Positions 1 through 8,747 of a DNA stretch of 64,000 nt are shown here, in pieces. Below the pieces are notes generated by a model. The model worked only from the letters and a program-made list of their open reading frames with translations. It was not told the DNA's origin and made no database searches. Position 1 is the first letter of the stretch. Every line of letters begins with the position of its first letter. Source of the stretch: Streptomyces sp. SAT1 (GTDB taxonomy: Bacteria > Actinomycetota > Actinomycetes > Streptomycetales > Streptomycetaceae); contig NZ_CP015849.1 in assembly GCF_001654495.1 (NCBI RefSeq), positions 3,757,501 through 3,821,500 on the forward strand, given 5' to 3'. The position numbers and the translations under genes are program-made.

Positions 1-30
1 GCACAGGGCGCGCTTTCCTAGGATCACCGT

Positions 31-315
31 ATGGACATACTCGTCTTCGTCATCGTCTTCGCGGCTCTGCTCACCGGGTTCGCCACGATCGAGATCCGGA
101 TCGCCCGCACCGACCGGCGCACCGCCCGCGTCGAGCACAAGCTGGACCTGATCCTGGACCACCTGGGGCTGTGCGAGGAGCAGCCGTGGCGGGGCGAGGT
201 GGCCGAACTGGCGCGGACCGGCCGGAAGATCCAGGCGGTCAAGCTGTACCGGGAGGCCACGGACGCCGGTCTGAAGGAGGCCAAGGAGGCCGTGGACCGG
301 ATCGCCGCCGGCTGA
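31..315 (+). CDS. small membrane protein with ribosomal L7/L12-like C-terminal segment
   Basis: This 94-residue protein has a hydrophobic first 20 residues, which should form one membrane anchor. A short charged coiled region follows (about residues 25-45). The tail, with the pattern KIQAVKLYREATDAGLKEAK, matches the C-terminal fold of ribosomal protein L7/L12. Short membrane-anchored proteins with this tail are common in Streptomyces and are annotated as L7/L12 C-terminal-like; they are not ribosomal subunits. The ATG at 31 is taken as the start because an AGGATC stretch lies just upstream. The function is unknown and the tail probably mediates protein contacts. The next gene is convergent, so it stands alone. 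Confidence 0.75.
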   Translation: MDILVFVIVFAALLTGFATIEIRIARTDRRTARVEHKLDLILDHLGLCEEQPWRGEVAELARTGRKIQAVKLYREATDAGLKEAKEAVDRIAAG

Positions 316-342
316 ACCGGGCCGGCTCGGCGTCGTCGTCGC

Positions 343-1215
343 TCATGCCTGGGCGCGGGTTCCGTCCCGGGCCGCCGTCAGGCGCTCCACGCCCAGCTGG
401 GCCGCCGTCAGGGTGGCGTCGGACGGGAGGTCCCCGGGGGCGCCGTCGGTCAGGGTGAGCGCGTCGCCGCCGACGCGCACGGCCACGACGTCGAGCGTGA
501 GCGCGGTGGTGTCCGTGCCGTCCCCGTCGTCCTCCCGGCCGCCGAAGTCCGGCTCGTCCGCACCGTTCGCGCCGTCCGCGCTGTCGCGCGGCCCGGTGAA
601 GGTGATCCGCAGGCCCTGCCGGGCGTCGCCGAGCGCGGGCAGCGCGAGGTCGCTGACCCGCACCGTCTGCTCCCCGGCCCGGGTGGTCGCCGCCGTGAAC
701 CGGGCGCAGGTGCGCGGCAGCGTCCGCAGCCAGGCCAGGGTGCGGTCCACGTCCGCCGGGCGCAGGGTGAGGACCTGGTGGCGCAGTTGGGCCCGGTCGT
801 CGCCGTCGTCGAAACCGGTCACCGCGTACGTCCCCGTGGGGGCGCCGAGCGGCTGGTCGGCGTAGAGCGCGTCGATGAGCCGCTGGCAGTCGGGCGCGGT
901 CCCGGCGCCGGTGCGCGCCTTGAGGATGCCGTCCCGCCAGGTCGCCGCCCCCTCGGTCGGTTCCCAGGGCACCCCGAGGTCGTCCTCGGTGAGCAGCGCG
1001 ACCTGCGCCTGCGCCGCGGTGAGCCCGGCGGGGGCGGCCGGTGCCGTGGGGGCGGCCGGTGTCCGCGGGGCGGCCGGCCGGGAGGCCGCGGCGGCGGACG
1101 GCGAGGCGGCGGCGGGCCGGGCCTCCTGCCCGGAGCCGCAGGCGGTCAGCACCGGCGGACCGGCCGCGCAGAGCGCGGCGACGGCAAGGACACGGACAGC
1201 CGGGAGCCGGGGCAT
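343..1215 (-). CDS. secreted lipoprotein of unknown function
   Basis: The product is 290 residues. It has a signal peptide ending in the lipobox LTAC, so it should be cleaved and lipidated at that cysteine and held on the outer face of the membrane. An Ala/Pro/Ser-rich linker (about residues 28-62) leads to a globular region that begins with LLTEDDLGVPW, resembling sensor-domain lipoproteins of actinobacteria. A second acidic insert (GGREDDGDGTD) lies near the C-terminus. The open frame continues far upstream to 2808 but overlaps the nucleoside hydrolase there. The ATG at 1215 directly before the signal peptide is therefore chosen. No operon partner is visible. Confidence 0.8.
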   Translation of the reverse strand: MPRLPAVRVLAVAALCAAGPPVLTACGSGQEARPAAASPSAAAASRPAAPRTPAAPTAPAAPAGLTAAQAQVALLTEDDLGVPWEPTEGAATWRDGILKARTGAGTAPDCQRLIDALYADQPLGAPTGTYAVTGFDDGDDRAQLRHQVLTLRPADVDRTLAWLRTLPRTCARFTAATTRAGEQTVRVSDLALPALGDARQGLRITFTGPRDSADGANGADEPDFGGREDDGDGTDTTALTLDVVAVRVGGDALTLTDGAPGDLPSDATLTAAQLGVERLTAARDGTRAQA

Positions 1216-1291
1216 GGGCGGGTCCTCCACAACGACGGTCGGACGACGGTCACGGCCGGGGCGGCCACGGCGGCAGCGGCGCCGGGGCACC

Positions 1292-1327
1292 GACGCCCGC
1301 GACGCGCACGACGCCCGCGACGCGCAC
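1292..1327. repeat. two perfect 18-bp tandem copies
   Basis: Two head-to-tail copies of GACGCCCGCGACGCGCAC occupy 1292-1309 and 1310-1327. They lie in the 384-bp gap between the lipoprotein start and the nucleoside hydrolase start, where both promoters must be. Confidence 0.8.
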
Positions 1328-1446
1328 CGGACGGTCATCCCACCGCACCACCGACTCCCGCCCCGCACCACCGCGCCGGTCCGTCCGGGTGAGCGGCACG
1401 GACGGCGCCGCGCGCGGGGGCGCGGGCGGCACGGCGGTGGCCGTCC

Positions 1447-1500
1447 GGACCAGCGCCGCCGGACCAGCGCCGCCGGACCAGCGCCGCCGGACCAGCGGCG
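1447..1500. repeat. 14-bp tandem repeat, about four copies
   Basis: GGACCAGCGCCGCC is repeated at 1447, 1461 and 1475, with a decayed fourth copy at 1489. It sits about 100 bp upstream of the nucleoside hydrolase. No coding or operator role is evident. Confidence 0.8.
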
Positions 1501-1599
1501 GCCGGGTGACGCGGTGCCGGGGCGCACCGGGCCGGGAGGCGGGGCGCATAGGGTCGGGAGCGGAGTGCGAGTACAAGCGAGTCTTCGAGGGAGCCCGCC

Positions 1600-2583
1600 G
1601 TGACCGGTCCGTCCAACTCCGACGCCACGCCCGTGATCATCGACTGCGACACCGGTGTCGACGACGCGCTCGCCCTGCTGTTCGCCGTCCGGCACCCGGG
1701 GCTCGACCTGCGTGCGGTGACCTGTGTGGCCGGGAACACGGACGTGGACCAGGTGGTGCGCAACACGCTCACCGTGCTGGAGCAGGCGGGCGCACCCGAG
1801 ATCCCGGTGGCGCGCGGCGCCGAGCGCCCGCTGATCGAGCCCGTGCGCACCGCGCTCCATGTGCACGGCCGCGACGGCATGGGCGACCTCGGCCTGCCCG
1901 CCCCGGCCCGGCGGCCCGTCGACGCGGACGCGGTGGCGCTGCTGCGCCGCACGGTCCTGGACTCGCCCCGGCCGGTCACCCTGATCCCCACCGCGCCCCT
2001 GACCAACATCGCCCTGCTGCTGCGCACCCACCCGGAGGTGACGCGGAACATCGAGCGGATCGTGTTCATGGGCGGCGCGGTGGCCACCGGGAACGCCACG
2101 GCGGTCGCCGAGTTCAACGTCTGGCACGACCCGGAGGCCGCCGCGATCCTGCTGAGCGCCGGGGTGCCGACCACGATGTACGGGCTGGACGTGTTCGAGC
2201 GAGTCGTCGTCCCGGCCGGTGACGTGCGCCGGCTGGGGGAGAGCACCGAGCCGGGCGCGCGGCTGGCCGGGCGGCTGCTGTCCCACCGCGACCCGGTGAC
2301 CAGTGAGGAGGACCCGGCGGGCGGCCTCGGGGACGCGGGCGCGGTCTGCGCGGTCGCCGACCCGGCGGGGCTGACCACGCACCGGCTGCCCGTCGAGGTG
2401 ACCCTCGCGCCGGGACCGGGGCGCGGCCAGACGGTCGTCGACCGCCGCCGGCGCCCCGGCGAGGCGGAACTGCACGGCGAGGCCCGTGAGCAGCCGCTGG
2501 TGGACGTGGCGCTCGACGTCGACGTGGAGCGGTACGTGAAGCTGTACCTGGCCACCGTCGAGGGCGCGGGCGCGCGGGCCTGA
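1600..2583 (+). CDS. inosine-uridine preferring nucleoside hydrolase
   Basis: This 327-residue cytoplasmic enzyme cleaves the N-glycosidic bond of ribonucleosides in purine/pyrimidine salvage. The family's calcium-binding Asp cluster is present as IIDCDTGVDDALAL (residues about 12-25). The substrate-binding motif EFNVWHDPEAA lies near residue 172, and a second metal ligand region is in the C-terminal third. The length is normal for the family (310-340). The GTG start at 1600 follows a GAGGGAG ribosome binding site. The substrate (purine, pyrimidine or mixed) cannot be told from sequence alone. It appears monocistronic. Confidence 0.93.
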   Translation: MTGPSNSDATPVIIDCDTGVDDALALLFAVRHPGLDLRAVTCVAGNTDVDQVVRNTLTVLEQAGAPEIPVARGAERPLIEPVRTALHVHGRDGMGDLGLPAPARRPVDADAVALLRRTVLDSPRPVTLIPTAPLTNIALLLRTHPEVTRNIERIVFMGGAVATGNATAVAEFNVWHDPEAAAILLSAGVPTTMYGLDVFERVVVPAGDVRRLGESTEPGARLAGRLLSHRDPVTSEEDPAGGLGDAGAVCAVADPAGLTTHRLPVEVTLAPGPGRGQTVVDRRRRPGEAELHGEAREQPLVDVALDVDVERYVKLYLATVEGAGARA

Positions 2584-2834
2584 CCGCGCGGCGGACGGGA
2601 CCGCCCCACGACTGGCCCGAGCACGGCCGAGCACGGTCGGGCGGGGCCCGGAGGGGGCGGTCGGGGGTGCGCCGCGGGGCGCGACACCGGCGCGGTCCGG
2701 GTACGGGGTTCGCCTCCCCGGCGGGCGGGACAGGATTCCCTGAGCCGTTCCGGCGACACCCGGAGGCCCGCGGACCCGCGTCAGCGGGCTCCGTGCCCGC
2801 GTGCCCACAGCTCCCCGTCCGAAGAGGAGACCGC

Positions 2835-4502
2835 GTGACTGACCGCACCGACGACGCGCCGCCCGACCTGTCCTCCCGCGACCCCGACTGGTGGCGGCAG
2901 GCCGTCGTCTACCAGGTCTACCCCCGCAGCTTCGCCGACGCCGACGGTGACGGACTCGGCGACATCCGGGGCATCACCCGGCGGCTGACGCATCTGGCCG
3001 GGCTCGGTGTCGACGCCGTGTGGCTCAGCCCGTTCTACCCCTCCGAACTGGCCGACGGCGGCTACGACGTCGCCGACCACCGGGACGTCGACCCCCGCCT
3101 GGGCACCCTCGACGACTTCGACGCGCTGGTCGCCGAGGCGCACCGCCTCGGCCTGAAGGTGATCGCGGACATCGTCCCCAACCACAGCTCGCACCGGCAC
3201 CCCTGGTTCCAGGAGGCGCTGCGGGCCGGACCCGGCTCCGCCGCCCGCGCCCGGTACGTCTTCCGGGACGGCCGCGGCGACAGCGGCGAACTGCCGCCCA
3301 CCGACTGGCAGTCCGTGTTCGGCGGCAGCGCCTGGCGGCGGGTGCCGGACGGCCAGTGGTACCTGCATCTGTTCGCCCCCGAGCAGCCGGACTTCGACTG
3401 GAGCAACGAGGAGGTGCGCGCCGACTTCCGCACCACCCTGCGGTTCTGGTCCGACCGGGGCGTGGACGGCTTCCGCGTCGACGTGGCGCACGCCCTGGTC
3501 AAGGACCTCGACGAGCCGCTGCGCGACGTCGGGGACATCGGCGTCACCGGCGAGGACGCGCTGCCGCGTCTGGAGCCGGGCAGCCACCCGTACTGGGACC
3601 GGGACGGCGTGCACGAGATCTACCGGGACTGGCGCAAGATCTTCGACGCCTACTCCCCGCCCCGCACCGCCGTCGCCGAGGCCTGGGTGCCGGACGCGCG
3701 GCGCGCGCTGTACGCCCGGCCCGACGAGCTGGGCCAGGCCTTCAACTTCGAGTACCTCCAGACCGGCTGGGACGCGGACGAGCTGCGCGCCGCCATCGCC
3801 GCCTCCCTGGCCACCGCGCGGGCCGCCGGTGCCTCCGCCACCTGGGTGCTCTCCAACCACGACGTGGTCCGGCACGCCTCCCGGCTGGTGCTCCCGCCGG
3901 GCACGGACGAGAACGCCTGGCTGCTGGCCGGCGGCCGGGCGCCCGCCGTGGACCCGGCGGCCGGACTGCGCCGGGCCCGCGCGGCGACCCTGCTGATGCT
4001 GGCCCTGCCCGGCTCGGCCTACCTCTACCAGGGCGAGGAACTGGGCCTGCCCGAGGTGGCCGACCTGCCCACCGAGGTGCTCCAGGACCCCGTCTGGGAG
4101 CAGACGGGCCATGTCCGCAAGGGCAGGGACGGTTGCCGGGTGCCGCTGCCGTGGACGACGACCGGGCCCTCGTACGGCTTCGGGCCCGGCGGGTCCTGGC
4201 TGCCGCAGCCGCCCGCCTTCGCCGCGTACGCCGTCCAGGCGCAGGACGGGGTGGAGGGCTCGACCCTGGAGCTGTACCGCACGGCGCTGCGGCTGCGCCG
4301 CAAGCTGCTCGCGGGCGAGTCGCTGACCTGGACGCAGGACACCCCGGCGGGCGTGCTGGCGTTCGCCCGCTCCGCGGGCTGGCGGTGTGTCACCAATCTG
4401 TCGGACGGGCCCGTACCGCTGCCGCCGGGCGAGGTGCTGCTGAGCAGCGGAGCGCCGACGGGCGACCGGCTGGAGCCGGACACCACCGTGTGGCTGGCAT
4501 AG
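2835..4502 (+). CDS. GH13 alpha-glucosidase (oligo-1,6-glucosidase type)
   Basis: This 555-residue cytoplasmic glycoside hydrolase of family 13 releases glucose from maltose- or isomaltose-type oligosaccharides. The conserved regions are DIVPNHSS, GFRVDVAHAL (nucleophile Asp), VAEAWV (acid/base Glu) and LSNHDVVRH (transition-state His-Asp). The N-terminal WWRQAVVYQVYPRSF is typical of the oligo-1,6-glucosidase/trehalose synthase branch. The GTG at 2835 follows GAAGAGGAGA and is preferred over the open frame that extends back to 2667. No sugar transporter or LacI regulator is next to it. The exact linkage preference is not determined. Confidence 0.9.
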   Translation: MTDRTDDAPPDLSSRDPDWWRQAVVYQVYPRSFADADGDGLGDIRGITRRLTHLAGLGVDAVWLSPFYPSELADGGYDVADHRDVDPRLGTLDDFDALVAEAHRLGLKVIADIVPNHSSHRHPWFQEALRAGPGSAARARYVFRDGRGDSGELPPTDWQSVFGGSAWRRVPDGQWYLHLFAPEQPDFDWSNEEVRADFRTTLRFWSDRGVDGFRVDVAHALVKDLDEPLRDVGDIGVTGEDALPRLEPGSHPYWDRDGVHEIYRDWRKIFDAYSPPRTAVAEAWVPDARRALYARPDELGQAFNFEYLQTGWDADELRAAIAASLATARAAGASATWVLSNHDVVRHASRLVLPPGTDENAWLLAGGRAPAVDPAAGLRRARAATLLMLALPGSAYLYQGEELGLPEVADLPTEVLQDPVWEQTGHVRKGRDGCRVPLPWTTTGPSYGFGPGGSWLPQPPAFAAYAVQAQDGVEGSTLELYRTALRLRRKLLAGESLTWTQDTPAGVLAFARSAGWRCVTNLSDGPVPLPPGEVLLSSGAPTGDRLEPDTTVWLA

Positions 4503-4669
4503 GCTCCCGGCTCTCGGGCCCCGCCCCCGCCTCCCCCCGCCCCGCCCGCGCGCGGCGGACCCCGGCTCCGGGGCGTCGGCCGCGGCGAGGACAATGATCG
4601 TCGACGGACGCAGAGGCGCCGGAGCGGGCGCCGGAGCGGGCGGGAGGGGTGGGCGGGAGGGGTGGGCGG

Positions 4670-5254
4670 ATGCCGGACCGGCGTACGTACGCGGCGGTGA
4701 TCGCGGCCTGCGCGCTGCTCGCGGGGTGCTCGTCCACCGCCCAGGTCGGCGACACCAGCCCCCAGGACGCGCTGACCCGCACCCTGGAGCCCGGCGAGCG
4801 CCCCGCCGTGCCGGACCTCGGCGGGACGTCCCTGGACGGCCGGAAGATCCAGCTGTCCGACTACCGGGGCAAGGTCGTCGTGCTCAACGTCTGGGCGCAC
4901 TGGTGCGGCCCGTGCCGGCTGGAGGCCCCGGAGCTGGAGAAGATCCAGAAGGAGTGGTCGCCCCGCGGGGTGCAGGTGCTCGGGATCGCCAACGACAGCA
5001 GCCGCGCCGAGGCGCTCACCTTCCAGCGGGACCACCATCTGGGCTATCCGTCCCTGCACGATCCGGCGGGCAGGCAGGTGCTGCGCCTGCCCCGCGGACT
5101 GGTGAGCACCCAGACGCTTCCCCTCACCGTGGTCATAGACCGGGAGGGCCGGGCCGCGGCCGTCCGGATCGGGATGACGTCGGAGAGCCGGATGGCGAAG
5201 GTGCTCGAACCGCTGCTCCCCGCCGCGGCGGCGTCCGGCGGGCCGGGGCGCTGA
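4670..5254 (+). CDS. TlpA/ResA-like thioredoxin-fold lipoprotein
   Basis: This 194-residue extracytoplasmic thiol-disulfide oxidoreductase has the redox motif WCGPC (about residue 87). A lipobox LLAGCSS in the first 25 residues means it is lipid-anchored. The fold follows the AhpC/TSA-Redoxin pattern with VVVLNVWAHWCGPC and a cis-Pro loop at TLPLT. Such proteins reduce apo-cytochrome c or other exported thiols, but no cytochrome biogenesis genes are adjacent, so the substrate is open. The ATG at 4670 follows GGGAGGGG. A GTG at 4649 is also in frame but has a weaker site. Confidence 0.88.
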   Translation: MPDRRTYAAVIAACALLAGCSSTAQVGDTSPQDALTRTLEPGERPAVPDLGGTSLDGRKIQLSDYRGKVVVLNVWAHWCGPCRLEAPELEKIQKEWSPRGVQVLGIANDSSRAEALTFQRDHHLGYPSLHDPAGRQVLRLPRGLVSTQTLPLTVVIDREGRAAAVRIGMTSESRMAKVLEPLLPAAAASGGPGR

Positions 5255-5330
5255 ACCGGGCGTCCGGACGGACAATGGCCGGGCGCAGGGCGCACCGGTC
5301 CCGCCCGCAGTCCTCGCCGAAAGGAACGAG

Positions 5331-6230
5331 ATGACCGCCTCCACCCGTACCGTCGCCGTGCTGGGCACCGGCATCATGGGCGCCGCGATGGCCCGCAACC
5401 TCCTGCGGGCCGGACACACCGTCCGCGTCTGGAACCGCACCCTCGCCAAGGCCGAGCCGCTGGCCGCCGAGGGCGCCGAGGTCGCGGCCACCGCCGCCGA
5501 CGCGGTCCGGGACGCCGACGCCGTGCTGACCATGCTCTACGACGGCACCACCGTCCTCGATGTCATGCGCGAGGCCGCTCCCGAGGCCCGCGCGGGCGCC
5601 GTCTGGGCGCAGTCGACCACCTCCGGCCTGGAGGCGGTCGGCGAACTGGCGGACCTCGCCCGCGCCCACGGCCTGGTCTTCTACGACGCCCCGGTCCTCG
5701 GCACCCGGCAGCCCGCCGAGGCGGGGCAGCTCACCGTGCTGGCCGCCGGGCCCGCGGAGGGCCGCGCGGCGGTGCAGCCGCTGTTCGACGCGGTGGGCGC
5801 GCGCACGGTGTGGACCGGCGAGGACGGCGCCGCGGCCACCGCGACCCGGCTGAAGCTGGTCGCCAACAGCTGGGTCATCGCGGCCACCGCCGCCACCGGC
5901 GAGACCCTGTCCCTGGCCGAGGGGCTGGGCGTGGACCCGGCGGCCTTCTTCGACCTGATCGCGGGCGGCCCGCTCGACATGGGCTATCTGCGCGCCAAGG
6001 CCGGGCTCGTCCTCGACGGCGCTCTGCTGCCGCCGAGCTTCGCGGTGACCACGGCGGAGAAGGACGCCCGGCTGATCGTCGAGGCCGGCGCGCGGCACGG
6101 CGTACGCCTGGACGTGGCCGCCGCGAGCGCCGACCGCTTCGCCCGCGCCGCCGCCCAGGGGCACGGCGGCGAGGACATGGCCGCGGCCTACTTCGCCAGC
6201 TTCGACGAGCCTCCGGCGCCGGGAGCCTGA
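5331..6230 (+). CDS. NAD(P)-dependent beta-hydroxyacid dehydrogenase
   Basis: This 299-residue member of the 6-phosphogluconate/3-hydroxyisobutyrate dehydrogenase superfamily reversibly oxidises a beta-hydroxyacid or reduces a short aldehyde acid. The Rossmann motif is VAVLGTGIMGAAMARNLL. The serine-rich substrate loop appears as STTSGLEAV, and the catalytic lysine region as TRLKLVANSW (K around residue 179). The C-terminal all-helical domain is complete. The start follows AAAGGAACGAG. The Asn-Arg after the second strand (VWNRT) suggests NADPH, as in glyoxylate/succinic semialdehyde reductases, but the true substrate is uncertain. Confidence 0.9.
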   Translation: MTASTRTVAVLGTGIMGAAMARNLLRAGHTVRVWNRTLAKAEPLAAEGAEVAATAADAVRDADAVLTMLYDGTTVLDVMREAAPEARAGAVWAQSTTSGLEAVGELADLARAHGLVFYDAPVLGTRQPAEAGQLTVLAAGPAEGRAAVQPLFDAVGARTVWTGEDGAAATATRLKLVANSWVIAATAATGETLSLAEGLGVDPAAFFDLIAGGPLDMGYLRAKAGLVLDGALLPPSFAVTTAEKDARLIVEAGARHGVRLDVAAASADRFARAAAQGHGGEDMAAAYFASFDEPPAPGA

Positions 6231-6232
6231 CC

Positions 6233-6269
6233 GACCGGCGCCCGGCCGCCCGGCGCCCGACGGCCGGTC
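6233..6269. terminator. possible bidirectional terminator between convergent genes
   Basis: GACCGGC at 6233-6239 pairs with GCCGGTC at 6263-6269. The very GC-rich sequence between can fold further. It lies in the 37-bp convergent gap before the SCO2400-family gene. No U-tract is present. Confidence 0.4.
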
Positions 6270-7176
6270 AGCCCAGGCAGAGGACCAGCAGGCAGAGCCG
6301 CGGGGACGACGGATCCGCGGCGGGCGGCGAGGACGGGTCCGTGCTGCCGTGTCCGGGCGGGGTGCCCTGGGGAGCGGTGGGCCCGGTCGACGGGGGCTGC
6401 GCCAGTGTGTCCGGGGAATCGTGCGCGGCCGGGGCGCCGCCGGTCCCGGAGGTACCGCCCGCGGCCGAGGTCCCGGACGTGTCCGCCGGACGCGCCGCCG
6501 GAGCCGGATGCGTGGCGGGCGCGGAGGGCGCCACCGGCGCGGGCGGGGCGGCGGCGTCGGGGCGTACGCCCTGTCCGGCCAGGGTGGAGGGGTGGTGCGC
6601 GGGCGCGGCCGGAGGCGAGGAGTGCCGCACACCGGAGGAGCCGGTCCCGGGAGTCTTCCCGGGGGCGGATCCGGTCCCGGCCGCCGGTGCGGAGCCGTGG
6701 CCCGCGGGCCGCCTGCCGACGCTGTCCGGGTGCGGGCCGTCCTGCGCCGGGACCGCCGCCTGGGCGCGGTCACCGCCGCCGCGTTCCATCGAGGCGACCG
6801 TCAGACCGCCGCCGACCAGGGCCACCGCCGTGGCGACCAGGGCCCGGCGCTGGGTCTTCTTCCAGCGGGCCAGCTGCCGCCGCCGCGCCGCCCGCCCCGG
6901 CCGCTGCCGGACCTGCGGCAGATCCGGCAGATCCGGCAGATCCGCTAGGCCCGACAGGTCCGTCCCGTCCGGCGCCTGCGGCACCTCTGCGGTGTCCGGG
7001 GCGTCCGGGGCGTCCGGTACGGCGGTCTCCCGGGCACCGGCCGCCGCCGGGCCGGGAGCGTAGGAGTGCGCGGAGTCCGTGGTGGCGTTCGGTGCTATGT
7101 CCGGCGCGTACGCACCGCAACCGGGGCACACCAGGGCACCGTTGAGGTGCCGTCGGCACGTGGAGCAGTAGTCCAT
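6268..7176 (-). CDS. SCO2400-family zinc-ribbon membrane protein
   Basis: The 302-residue protein starts with a zinc ribbon (CSTCRRHLNGALVCPGC) and continues with an acidic, Pro-rich cytoplasmic stretch. An Arg/Lys-rich juxtamembrane segment and a single transmembrane helix follow at ALVATAVALVGGG (about residue 120). The outer region is long, low-complexity and Ala/Pro/Ser-rich, and the protein ends in CLLVLCLG. This layout is the Streptomyces SCO2400 family, whose function is not established. The start follows AGGAAGA. The extracellular part is probably disordered and may span the wall. Confidence 0.85.
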   Translation of the reverse strand: MDYCSTCRRHLNGALVCPGCGAYAPDIAPNATTDSAHSYAPGPAAAGARETAVPDAPDAPDTAEVPQAPDGTDLSGLADLPDLPDLPQVRQRPGRAARRRQLARWKKTQRRALVATAVALVGGGLTVASMERGGGDRAQAAVPAQDGPHPDSVGRRPAGHGSAPAAGTGSAPGKTPGTGSSGVRHSSPPAAPAHHPSTLAGQGVRPDAAAPPAPVAPSAPATHPAPAARPADTSGTSAAGGTSGTGGAPAAHDSPDTLAQPPSTGPTAPQGTPPGHGSTDPSSPPAADPSSPRLCLLVLCLG

Positions 7177-7365
7177 CCGGATCTTCCTGGGTCGGCTGCC
7201 GGGCGGCCAGCCACGCTAACAACCGGGCCGCCGCGCTGTGTGGAGCCTGTGTGACGCTCTCGCACGGATTCGGCACCGGACCTCGTCCGCCGGAAGGATG
7301 CGGCGGCCCCTCAAGATCGCCGAGGATGGCGGGGACATGCACGGACCCGAGGGAAGGGAAGTCCC

Positions 7366-8709
7366 TTGCGCATCCGCAGGATCGCCGCAGCCACCGTCGT
7401 CGCCACCGCCTTGTCACTGACCACCGCCGCCGCCCCCGCGGCCTTCGCCGGCCCCGGACCGGCCTCCGCCCCGGCCTCCGCCCCGGCCACCGTCCCGGCC
7501 ACCGCCCGGCCGGGCACCGCCTTGGACCCGGCCGCCCTCGGCGGCGCGCTGCGCGCCGTGCACGAGGCGGGCATGTACGGCCTGTACTCCTCGGTCCGCG
7601 ACGGCGACCGCGCCTGGAGCGGCGCGTCCGGCGTCGCGGACGTGGCCACCGGCCGCCCGGTCCGGCCGGACATGCGCCACCGGGTGGGCAGCATCAGCAA
7701 GTCCTTCGCCGCCGTCGCCGTGCTCCAGCAGGTGGAGGCGGGCCGGATCCGCCTGGACGCCCCCATCGCCACGTATCTGCCCGGCCTGGTCCCGGGCGAG
7801 CGCGGGGACCGGATCACCGTCCGCATGCTGCTCGACCACACCAGCGGCATCGGCGACTACGTGGTGCCCGCCTTCCCGTCCCTGGCCGAGGGCTCGACGG
7901 CCAGCCTCGACGAGGAGCGGTTCCGCTCGATCCGCCCGGCGGAACTGGTCCGCCTCGGCCTGGCCGCCCCCGCCACCGGCGCACCCGGCGCGCTGCCCGG
8001 CCACTACTCCAACACCAACTACGTCATCGCCGGACTCCTGCTGGCCAAGGTCACCGGCCAGGACCCGGAGGCGTACATCACCCGCCATGTCATCGGCCGG
8101 GCCGGGCTGCGCCACACCTCCTACCCGCGCACCGCCGCCCTCCAGGGCCCGCACGCGCGGATGTACGAGAGCTTCTACGGGCTGATCGACCCGCCCCGCG
8201 ACTACAGCGTCTACGACATGTCCTGGGCGTACACGGCGGGCGCGGTGGTCTCCACCACCGACGACCTGAACCGCTTCTACCGGGCGCTGCTGACGGGCCG
8301 GCTGATCGGCCCGGCCGCGCTGAAGGAGATGCAGCGGACCGTCCCCGTGGACGGCCTGAACTACGGACTGGGCCTGTACGCCGTCGACATACCCGGCTGC
8401 GGCCGCTTCTGGGGCCACGACGGCGCCGTGTTCGGCGCCGGGACGATCGCGCTGTCCAGCCCGGACGGGAAGCGCCAGGTCGCCGTCGGCTGGAACCTGA
8501 TGAAGTACGAGCGCCTGAAGGAGGACGGCACCGGTTTCGAGCCGAGCCCGATCGACGACGCCCTCAACGCCTACGTGGTCACCGCGCTCTGCCCGGCCAC
8601 CGCGTCGGCCGCCGCCACCCCCGCGCCGTCCGTGTCCGCACCCCGCACCGCTACCGTGCTCCGGGGCGCCGATCTCTCCCCGGACGTCTGGGCCGGGATC
8701 CTGCGCTGA
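7366..8709 (+). CDS. secreted serine hydrolase, class C beta-lactamase/DD-carboxypeptidase family
   Basis: This 447-residue exported enzyme has a cleavable signal peptide (RIRRIAAATVV... to AFA, about residue 28) followed by an Ala/Pro linker. The active-site SxxK is SISK at residues 109-112, the YxN motif is YSN, and the late HxG-like box is HDGAV. The family includes D-alanyl-D-alanine carboxypeptidases, esterases and AmpC enzymes. Without an AmpR neighbour, a peptidoglycan or peptide-acting role is more likely than resistance. The TTG start at 7366 follows GGGAAGGGA. The C-terminal 40 residues are a Pro/Ala-rich tail. Confidence 0.88.
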   Translation: MRIRRIAAATVVATALSLTTAAAPAAFAGPGPASAPASAPATVPATARPGTALDPAALGGALRAVHEAGMYGLYSSVRDGDRAWSGASGVADVATGRPVRPDMRHRVGSISKSFAAVAVLQQVEAGRIRLDAPIATYLPGLVPGERGDRITVRMLLDHTSGIGDYVVPAFPSLAEGSTASLDEERFRSIRPAELVRLGLAAPATGAPGALPGHYSNTNYVIAGLLLAKVTGQDPEAYITRHVIGRAGLRHTSYPRTAALQGPHARMYESFYGLIDPPRDYSVYDMSWAYTAGAVVSTTDDLNRFYRALLTGRLIGPAALKEMQRTVPVDGLNYGLGLYAVDIPGCGRFWGHDGAVFGAGTIALSSPDGKRQVAVGWNLMKYERLKEDGTGFEPSPIDDALNAYVVTALCPATASAAATPAPSVSAPRTATVLRGADLSPDVWAGILR

Positions 8710-8747
8710 ACCGTTCCCGGCCGATCCCCGTCTGAGGGGGCGGACCT